Of a stretch of 13,107 bases of DNA, positions 7,677-13,107 are shown piece after piece (the first letter of the stretch is position 1; the number at the start of each line of letters is the position of its first letter). Source of the DNA: CAYWNK01 sp047639615 (GTDB taxonomy: Bacteria; Planctomycetota; UBA1135; GCA-002686595); the NCBI GenBank assembly GCA_047639615.1, contig JBLIOL010000143.1, positions 1 to 13,107 of the forward strand, given 5' to 3'. The notes below the pieces were generated by a model, which saw only the letters and a program-made list of their open reading frames with translations, searched no databases and was not told the origin of the DNA. The translations under genes and the position numbers were made by a program.

Positions 7677-9058
7677 TCTACTCACGACGCGACATAATGA
7701 GGGGGCTCTCGCTTGGTGCGGGAAGCTTTCTACTCACCCCTCTCCTGAAACAGATTCAGTTACAGGCCGAGGGCGACGCGACGGCCTTCCCCAGTCGCTT
7801 TGTCTTTGTTGTTAAGTCCAGCGGCATCATCCCGGCAGGCATCACTCCCGAGGCTTTCAAGGGCAAGGAAACGAGCAAGACTCTGTTTCAAGGAGACCTC
7901 ACCAAGGTCGCGCTACCTGCGTCGATGAAGGCTTTGGAGCCCTTCAAGGATCAGCTTTCGATCGTGCAGGGACTCTCAGGGAAGATGTGCCGTGGCGGTC
8001 ACTCCAGCTACTTCGGCATGCTGGCTGCCTACATGACCGGGGGGGAATTCGATTCCGGGACCATCGTGAGGGCCACCGCCGATGCGGAGCTGGCAAGCCT
8101 CAATCCTGCGCCCTTCAATCACGTTGGCTTGGCCGTCAAAGGCAAAGCGCTCAGCAAGGGCTACGGCGGAACCATGTACCCCGGCATCAGCGCTGTGGGC
8201 CCCGGCAAGGAGCTGCCCTTTCAGGGTTCCCCAGACGTGGCCTATGAGCAGCTCTTTGGCTCCGCAGTCTCTGCCTCCAGTAGCGGCGAGAAACGCTTCA
8301 AGCTACAAAGGAGCCTCTTCGACTTCATGGTCGATGATCTCAAGCAGGTCAGAAAGGCGATCCCCTCCTCCGAACACGTCAAGCTGGATGCCTACCTCAA
8401 TTCCTTTGAAGAGCTCCAGGTACGCCACAGCAAGCTCGCCGGCATGAAGGGGCAGATTGAGCAGCACGCCCCTGAGTTCACCGACAAGTTCACGGCCAAG
8501 CCCGAGGAAATTCGTCAGGAGGCCCATTTCGACTTGGCCGCCGCCGCCTTGATCGCCGGGCTCACCAATGTTGTCACCATTCGCCTGGACAATGTGAACA
8601 TGACCTACAAAGGGCTAGGTATCGACAAGCATAACCACGGCATCGGACACAACGAGGGTTCCAAGACCCAAGAGGAGTATCGTGACATCATTCGCAAGCA
8701 CCACACGGAGCTGCTCGCGACCATGGCCGGCAAACTGAAGGCGGTCCCCGAAGGCGATGGCAACATGCTCGACAGGACCATGATCATCTTCCTTTCGGAT
8801 TCTGGAGACGCCCATCACGGTAGCTGCCTGGAGTGGCCCTATGTGGTGATTGGTGGTGGCGCTGGCAAGCTCAAGCTGCCCGGGCGCTACCTGCGCTACC
8901 CCAAGTACGGCCAAGAGGGGAGCCGCACCATCGCTAATTGGTGGACCACCGTGCTCAACGCCCACGGAAACCCAGCCGAACACTTCGGCAACGAAGACCT
9001 AGTTCTCAAGCAGAAAGGACTCTCGCATACCGGCGCACTGAGAGAGCTATTGGCCTGA
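7673..9058 (+). CDS. DUF1552 family protein with twin-arginine leader
   Basis: A 461-residue protein starting SRRDIMRGLSLGAGSFLL, which fits a Tat (twin-arginine) export signal with the RR pair at residues 5-6, so export in folded form is likely. The body is typical of DUF1552, a relative of DUF1501 and the alkaline-phosphatase/sulfatase fold. Markers are FVFVVKSSGIIP (43-54), a GL..K...GGHSSYFGMLAAYMTGGE segment (about 100-125), VVTIRLDNVNMTYKGLGIDKHNHGIGH (300-326) and MLDRTMIIFLSDSGDAHHG (365-383), with several His and Asp residues that could bind metal. No reaction has been established for the family as far as I know. The ATG at 7673 overlaps the TGA of the DUF1592 gene as ATGA, so the two are probably translationally coupled and their products act together outside the cytoplasm. 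It converges on the methyltransferase gene with only 14 nt between stops and no clear terminator hairpin there. Confidence 0.92.
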   Translation: MIYSRRDIMRGLSLGAGSFLLTPLLKQIQLQAEGDATAFPSRFVFVVKSSGIIPAGITPEAFKGKETSKTLFQGDLTKVALPASMKALEPFKDQLSIVQGLSGKMCRGGHSSYFGMLAAYMTGGEFDSGTIVRATADAELASLNPAPFNHVGLAVKGKALSKGYGGTMYPGISAVGPGKELPFQGSPDVAYEQLFGSAVSASSSGEKRFKLQRSLFDFMVDDLKQVRKAIPSSEHVKLDAYLNSFEELQVRHSKLAGMKGQIEQHAPEFTDKFTAKPEEIRQEAHFDLAAAALIAGLTNVVTIRLDNVNMTYKGLGIDKHNHGIGHNEGSKTQEEYRDIIRKHHTELLATMAGKLKAVPEGDGNMLDRTMIIFLSDSGDAHHGSCLEWPYVVIGGGAGKLKLPGRYLRYPKYGQEGSRTIANWWTTVLNAHGNPAEHFGNEDLVLKQKGLSHTGALRELLA

Positions 9059-9072
9059 TAGAGCGCTGCGAC

Positions 9073-10188
9073 TCAGCTGCCCATGCTCTTCATGATGAAC
9101 AACTGAATGAGCTCGGCGCCGCGGGCCTCGTGGAGCGGGTCTTCGGTGTCACGCGCGCGATGGTGAGAGGCTGGCACGCTATGACTGGCTTCGACTTGGA
9201 GGTTAGCTTCCGCAATGAGCTCCTCCAGTTCGCCCGGATCCCGTAGACCCAACCGCTCGGGCAGGTCGGAGACCAACAGGGCCGCCACTCCATGCTCGCT
9301 GAGTCGGGCGGAAACGCCGTGGAGGAAACGCCGCAGGGTCTCGCCGTCCTCATCGAAGACCGCCCGATCCAAAGCCGTGCGAGGTGTCTCGGGCACCCAC
9401 GGCGCATTGAAGAGGACCAGGTCGAAGCGCTCCTCTTGCGGCGACTCCGGGAAGAGGTCGGCCCGGACCGCGCTATAGGATTCCGCGAGTCCTAGTTGCT
9501 CGGCATTGTGGGTGGCGCAGGCCACGGCACGCTCCTCCATGTCGGTACCGACTGCGCGAGTTGCGCCCCGTTGGAGCATGACAAAGCCCAGCACGCCAGT
9601 TCCGCAACCAACGTCCAAGACCGATCGCTCGGAAGCCTCGAGGTTGTCGAGCAGGTCTACGTAGGCGCGTCGGGTGGGGGAGAAGACACCGAAGCGCGGC
9701 ACAATGCTGCCCTCCAGCCCGGGTACCTCGATCTTCTTCTCTGTCCACTGCGCTGCGCTCAGGGCGCCTACGAGAGTACTAAGCCCCACCAGCCGCGGTT
9801 GGTCTGACGGGCCCCAGGCAAGCTCCACCGCGCGCTGTGTGTCCGGGGCGCGACGCAAGGTCAGCTTGCCGGTCGCTTCGATCAGGACCAGCACCTGTCC
9901 GAGCAATTCAGCTCGCTCCCGAGTGGCCGCACGCTCGTTGCGCCAGCGCCGGGCCAGGGTGTCTGCGAAAGGCAGACGAGTCTCTTTGTTTACTCGCCGC
10001 CCGAGTGCAGCTAGCAGTTGGCGACCGTTGACGTAATCACCCTTCCAGAGCAGCACCTGCCCGGATTGGATTCTGCGCAGTGCCTCCCCTGCGCGGGTGG
10101 TGTCGTCGGCGAGTGCCAAGCGAGTGGGGGCTGCAGCCCCGGACTCACTAATGAATTCGGCCTTGCGACCATCGGGGAGTTGGGTCAT
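9073..10188 (-). CDS. Class I SAM-dependent methyltransferase (HemK/RsmC-like fold)
   Basis: A 371-residue protein. The C-terminal half is a Rossmann-type methyltransferase: SAM-binding motif I VLDVGCGTGVLGF (190-202), an acidic residue in motif II (GTDMEERA, about 214-221) and motif IV LFNAPWVP (259-266). Motif IV is NAPW where N/Q-directed enzymes such as HemK/PrmC have NPPY and rRNA enzymes such as RsmC have NPPF, so the target atom cannot be assigned. A conserved segment FGVFSPTRRAYVDLL (166-180) precedes motif I. The N-terminal 150 residues include GQVLLWKGDYVNGRQLLAALGRRV (about 43-66), probably a substrate-recognition domain; I do not recognise a specific family. AGGAAA is 13 nt before the ATG, just overlapping the EttA stop region, and only 15 nt separate it from the upstream EttA-like gene, so the two form an operon. 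A ribosomal or translation-factor substrate is possible from that context, and is inference only. Confidence 0.83.
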   Translation of the reverse strand: MTQLPDGRKAEFISESGAAAPTRLALADDTTRAGEALRRIQSGQVLLWKGDYVNGRQLLAALGRRVNKETRLPFADTLARRWRNERAATRERAELLGQVLVLIEATGKLTLRRAPDTQRAVELAWGPSDQPRLVGLSTLVGALSAAQWTEKKIEVPGLEGSIVPRFGVFSPTRRAYVDLLDNLEASERSVLDVGCGTGVLGFVMLQRGATRAVGTDMEERAVACATHNAEQLGLAESYSAVRADLFPESPQEERFDLVLFNAPWVPETPRTALDRAVFDEDGETLRRFLHGVSARLSEHGVAALLVSDLPERLGLRDPGELEELIAEANLQVEASHSVPASHHRARDTEDPLHEARGAELIQLFIMKSMGS

Positions 10189-10203
10189 GGAACGCTTGAT
10201 TTC

Positions 10204-11865
10204 CTAGCGCCTTGCAAACTTTCGGTGAGTGCCGCCGGAGAGCTTGAGGCTCGCGCTCTTGTGGTCCTTGTAGGACTGGTAGTCGCCCTGGTGGAACACG
10301 ACCTGGCCGTCTTCTTCGAAGGCCAGAATATGGGTGGCGACCTTGTCCAGGAAGTAGCGGTCGTGGGTGACGATGATCATGCAGCCCGGGTAGTGCGAGA
10401 TGCCTTCCTCTAGGACGCGCAGGGTCTCGAGGTCGAGGTCGTTGGTCGGCTCGTCCATGATGACGAGGTTCGCGGGCTTGCGCAGCATGCGCGCCAGCAG
10501 GACGCGGTTGCGCATCCCTCCCGAGCATTCGCCCAGGAGTCGGACCTGGTCTTCGCCCTTGAAGTTGAAGCGCGACACGTAGGCGCGAGCGTCCATGGTC
10601 GTGCGACCGAAGGGCAGGATCAGGTTGCCTTCGGTGACGTTGTCGAAGACAGACTTGGTGTCATCGAGGGCATCGCGGGACTGCTCGATGACGGAGGTCA
10701 CGACGGTGGATCCGACTTCGATGGTGCCGGCGTCCGGCGCCTCTTGACCCAGGATCATGCGCAGCAGAGTGGTCTTGCCGCGACCGTTGCCACCGATCAC
10801 ACCCAGCTTGGCCTGGGGCGGGATGTCGAAGGTCAGGCCATCGAAGAGCACATTGTCGCCGTAGGCCTTCTTGAGGTTCTCGATGTGCACGACCTTGCGG
10901 CCGAGGCGCGGCCCCGTGGGGATGCGCAGCTCGACGGATTGGACCTGCTCCTCTGCGCTGACCTCGTCGGCCATTTCCTGATAGCGACTGAGGCGTGCGT
11001 TGGACTGCTTGGTCTGAGCCTTGGGCGTGCGGCGGATCCACTCGAGCTCTTTCTCGAGGCGCTTGTCGCGCAGGGCGTCGTGGGTCTTCTTGACGTCGAG
11101 ACGTGTGCGTTCGAACTCAAGGTAAGCGCTGTAGTTTCCAACGTGCTCCGTGGCGAGCCCCCCGGCGACCTCGACCATGCTGCTCACCACCTTGTCGAGG
11201 AAGTAGCGGTCGTGGGTGATCAGCACCACCAGGCCCTGGTACTCGAGCAGGTAGGTCTCGAGCCAGAGGATCGAGTCTGCGTCCAGGTGGTTCGTAGGCT
11301 CGTCGAGCAGCAGCATGTCCGGGTGTTCGAGCAGCAGCTTGCAGAGTCCCACGCGGCGCTTCTCACCGCCCGAAAGACTCTCCACGTCGCGGTGGGCCGG
11401 CGGAACCTGCAGGGCGTGCATGGCCTGCTCGAGGTGCTGCTCTAGGTTCCAGATGTCCTTCACATCCATCTCGTGCTGCAGGTGGTCGAATTCACGCGAG
11501 AGCTTTTCCAGCTGCTTGCCCTCCGCTTCACCCATCAGGTTCATGACCTCGTAGTAGCGTGCCTCCGTCTCGCGGAGGTGATCCACGGCCACGTCGATGT
11601 TGCCTTTGACGTCCTTGTCAGGGTCGAGCTGGGGCTCCTGGGACAGATACCCGACGCTCACGTCGCCATTGGTTCGCGCGGTGCCCTCGAACTCCTTATC
11701 TACTCCGGCAAGGATGCGTAGGAAGGTGCTCTTGCCCGCACCATTAGCCCCGATAAGACCGATCTTGGAAGTCTCGTGAAGAGCCATCGTGATGCCCTTG
11801 AGGACCTCCCGCTGCTCGTAGAACTTGTGCAGGTTCTCGACCTGAAAGACAATGCGCTCCGCCAT
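10204..11865 (-). CDS. ettA: ABC-F ATPase, EttA-like translational throttle
   Basis: A 553-residue soluble ABC-F protein with two nucleotide-binding domains and no membrane part, close to E. coli EttA (555 residues) throughout. Domain 1 has Walker A GANGAGKST (39-47), a short arm (about 90-145), signature SLSGGEKRR (163-171), DEPTNHLD (188-195) and HDR (218-220). The linker (about 245-315) contains KELEWIRR and is basic, as expected for the tRNA/ribosome-contacting P-site motif. Domain 2 has GGNGRGKTT (358-366), DEPTNDLD (471-478) and HDR (501-503), but its signature is ECSGGMRNR (446-454) instead of LSGGERxR. EttA binds the ribosomal E site and ties the first elongation step to the ATP/ADP ratio; that role is inferred by similarity. 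I chose the ATG at 11863-11865 because MAERIVFQVENLHKFY aligns with the family's N-terminus; the frame stays open to 12009, but that stretch is proline-rich and non-homologous. It heads an operon with the methyltransferase. Confidence 0.9.
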   Translation of the reverse strand: MAERIVFQVENLHKFYEQREVLKGITMALHETSKIGLIGANGAGKSTFLRILAGVDKEFEGTARTNGDVSVGYLSQEPQLDPDKDVKGNIDVAVDHLRETEARYYEVMNLMGEAEGKQLEKLSREFDHLQHEMDVKDIWNLEQHLEQAMHALQVPPAHRDVESLSGGEKRRVGLCKLLLEHPDMLLLDEPTNHLDADSILWLETYLLEYQGLVVLITHDRYFLDKVVSSMVEVAGGLATEHVGNYSAYLEFERTRLDVKKTHDALRDKRLEKELEWIRRTPKAQTKQSNARLSRYQEMADEVSAEEQVQSVELRIPTGPRLGRKVVHIENLKKAYGDNVLFDGLTFDIPPQAKLGVIGGNGRGKTTLLRMILGQEAPDAGTIEVGSTVVTSVIEQSRDALDDTKSVFDNVTEGNLILPFGRTTMDARAYVSRFNFKGEDQVRLLGECSGGMRNRVLLARMLRKPANLVIMDEPTNDLDLETLRVLEEGISHYPGCMIIVTHDRYFLDKVATHILAFEEDGQVVFHQGDYQSYKDHKSASLKLSGGTHRKFARR

Positions 11866-12026
11866 GTTGGCGAGGAGCTTATCCGCGCCTCTCAGGTTGC
11901 CACAAGCCGGGTTAGGGGATTCGCAATCTGAGTTGGGCTTTGATGGGGATTTCCCGCTTGCGGATGGCTCTGGGGGGGGCATGGGGATCGGACCCAGCCA
12001 GCCCGTCAAATGCCCCTTCCCAGTCC
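11866..12026. other. Spacer upstream of the EttA-like gene
   Basis: These 161 nt lie between the end of the aminotransferase pseudogene and the ATG of the EttA-like gene, both on the minus strand, and should contain the EttA promoter. I see no strong -35/-10 pair and no good Shine-Dalgarno sequence; the bases just before the ATG read CTCCTCGCCAAC. There is a run of eight G at 11972-11979, and GGGGCAT/ATGCCCC around it could form a 7-bp stem with a long loop. No ORF of substance is present. Confidence 0.3.
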
Positions 12027-12948
12027 TCAGCTCTCGCTCAGAACCGCAGCGAGGCGATCCATGTCGTCCTCGTTGTTGTAGACCGACGGAGATATCCGCA
12101 TGCGGCCTGGACCGAGAGAGATGCCGATCCCAGCAGCTCGCAGCCGCGGACCCACGTCTTCGCCTGGGGTCAGGGTCAGGATGGGCGAGCGATCAGGGTG
12201 CGGCGAGATGCAGGGGAAGCGGTCGGAATCCAGCGCATCGAGCAAGCGAGCGTTCAGGGCTACCGAGTGCTGGAGCGCGTTCTCCACCCCGACCGAGTCG
12301 ATGAACTTGAGCCCCTCGTGGAGCGCAGCGATGCCCACGTAGCTTGGATGGCCCGGCATGTAGCGCGTGGCGTCCTTGCGTGGGTGGACGCGGAAGTCGC
12401 CTGCGCCATCGACGGGCGACTCTACCCAAGGCTCGTAATTGTGCCGTGCGTGTCCGGGCACCATGTGGTCGGGAAGCCGGGGTCCCCTGCAGCTCATGTC
12501 GGACGTAGAAGTATCCGATTCCGTGTGTGCCAAAAGACCACTTGTTGGCTGAGCATGCAGCGAAATCGATACCCAGCGCGCGTACGTCTATGGGCACGCT
12601 GCCTGCAGATTGAATCAGGTCGGCGTAGACCAGCGTGCCGTGGGAGTGGGCAATTTCGCTGAGGTCGGCCAGCACTTCGACGTGCCCATTCACATTGGAC
12701 ACATGGGTGACGGCAACCAAAGCTGTGTCGTCGTCGATCGCCGCACGCATGGCGTCGATGGGGGTGCTTCAATTCTCGGCCTGGACGATGCGAACCTCCA
12801 AGCCGCTCGCACGCAGGCCGATCAGGTTGTGCAGCGAGCCAGCAAAGTGCAGGTCATTCGTCACGACATTGCCGGTGCGTTCGCGCAAGCGGGGTAAGCC
12901 GTCCAGGACGAGTTGTTCGCCTGGCTTTGTGCAGGAGACGAAGCCGAC
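12027..12948 (-). pseudogene. Class V aminotransferase / cysteine-desulfurase-like pseudogene
   Basis: Read from 12948 downward, the conceptual product is a PLP-dependent class V aminotransferase lacking about its first 95 residues. The first readable part is VGFVSCTKPGEQLVLDGLP, then NVVTNDLHFAGS. Further on come THVSNVNGHVEVLADL, the cofactor-contacting Asp in VYADLIQSAG (12619-12621), the PLP lysine in SANKWSFGTHGIG (Lys codon 12541-12543), then PGHARHNYEPW, KDATRYMPGHPSY and a normal C-terminus ending at 12027. Three lesions are visible. The 5' end is missing, with an in-frame TAG at 12949-12951 beside the palindromic repeat. A TGA at 12769-12771 lies between VRIVQAEN and STPIDAMR. One extra base shifts the frame inside GGGGTCCCC (12479-12487), between FYVRHELQG and RLPDHMVPGH. 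TGA ends intact genes here, so recoding is unlikely. The family includes SufS/CsdA-type desulfurases and kynureninase-like enzymes; the substrate is unknown. Confidence 0.85.
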
Positions 12949-12956
12949 CTAGGAGC

Positions 12957-13107
12957 GTGTCGCGTATAGCCGAGTTTGCGAGGCATGGGCCATTTTTCGC
13001 GAGGCAAGGCGCGCCAAGACCCTCGTAACCGTAGCTACTTGGGGGTTGGTGCAACGCAGCATCGCGGAAAAGGGCGCGTGGCTCGCGAAGTTGGCTATGC
13101 GCGACAC
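12957..13107. repeat. 151-bp palindromic repeat (MITE/REP-like), cut at or just at its end by the window
   Basis: The two ends are imperfect inverted repeats: bases 12957-12982 start GTGTCGCGTATAGCC and the reverse complement of 13082-13107 starts GTGTCGCGCATAGCC; over 26 nt they differ at 4 positions. Pairing continues inward with mismatches and small gaps (GCGAG, GCC, TTTT, CGCGA blocks recur in both arms) to a centre at the palindrome GTAGCTAC (13031-13038), so the whole element can fold into one long hairpin. No ORF of substance lies inside. Its structure suits a non-autonomous miniature element or a REP-type repeat. It abuts the broken 5' end of the aminotransferase pseudogene, 8 nt from the last recognisable codon, and the window ends on its last base, which suggests that it is multicopy. 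No target-site duplication can be checked because the outer flank is missing. Confidence 0.75.

Noticed and set aside
10744..11445. 233-codon open frame on the plus strand
   Set aside because: It lies wholly antisense to the EttA-like gene and reads as a shadow of its GC-rich codons, with no leader or family motif.
11866..12009. In-frame extension of the EttA-like gene to 12009 (601 residues)
   Set aside because: The family N-terminus aligns at the ATG at 11865, and the extension is proline- and serine-rich with no similarity that I recognise.
12479..12487. Programmed ribosomal frameshift in GGGGTCCCC
   Set aside because: No programmed frameshifting is known for this family, there is no clear slippery heptamer with a stimulator, and the gene is also truncated and has a nonsense codon.
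12769..12771. TGA inside the aminotransferase as selenocysteine or a recoded codon
   Set aside because: Intact genes in the window end in TGA (stops at 7676, 9058 and 2913), there is no expected Cys or Sec at this position, and the same gene has two other lesions.
1..13107. CRISPR array, defence island, integrase or transposase
   Set aside because: No regularly spaced direct repeats, Cas or nuclease motifs, recombinase motifs or transposase frames were found on either strand.

Overview
The window looks like a chromosomal fragment from a GC-rich, environmental, Planctomycetota-like bacterium. Three things point that way: a DUF1592/DUF1588/DUF1585 haem-motif gene overlapping a DUF1552 gene, a layout common in Planctomycetota and Verrucomicrobiota; the C-terminal domain encoded at 2249-2719, which resembles one I associate with secreted proteins of marine planctomycetes; and the number of exported proteins. 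The assignment is an inference from gene content, not from a marker gene. The window opens inside a gene and ends exactly at the outer end of a 151-bp palindromic repeat, as expected of an assembly that broke in a multicopy repeat.

Layout. 1-526 (+) is the 3' end of an S9-family (glutamyl-endopeptidase-like) serine peptidase. Convergent to it is a TPR lipoprotein (553-1521, -). 1511-2719 (+) is a zone of gene remains: the C-terminal half of a DUF1624 / heparan-alpha-glucosaminide N-acetyltransferase-like membrane protein, then a fragment of an FG-GAP/VCBS-type secreted protein broken by an in-frame TAG. Two hairpins lie at 2763-2848, between these and the convergent next gene. 2913-4940 (-) encodes a secreted protein that joins a ThuA/GATase-like domain to a PhoD-type phosphatase. 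After a 429-nt divergent spacer come the two genes of the DUF1592-DUF1552 pair (5370-9058, +), which overlap by ATGA. Convergent to these is a minus-strand operon, an EttA-like ABC-F ATPase (10204-11865) followed 15 nt later by a class I SAM-dependent methyltransferase (9073-10188). Last, 12027-12948 (-) is a class V aminotransferase pseudogene with a missing N-terminus, an in-frame TGA and a +1 frameshift; its broken 5' end lies a few bases from the palindromic repeat (12957-13107).

How the genes relate. The clearest functional unit is the exported DUF1592/DUF1552 pair: a Sec-type protein with two CxxCH motifs and a protein with a twin-arginine leader. The EttA-like/methyltransferase pair probably shares a transcript and may concern translation, but the methyltransferase substrate is unknown. 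The S9 peptidase, TPR lipoprotein and PhoD fusion look like independent envelope or periplasmic genes. I found no defence system, CRISPR array, integrase, transposase, rRNA or tRNA. I did not identify a convincing new multi-gene system; the points most worth checking are the ThuA-PhoD fusion, the palindromic repeat beside a decayed gene, and the unusual codon use of the DUF1592 gene.
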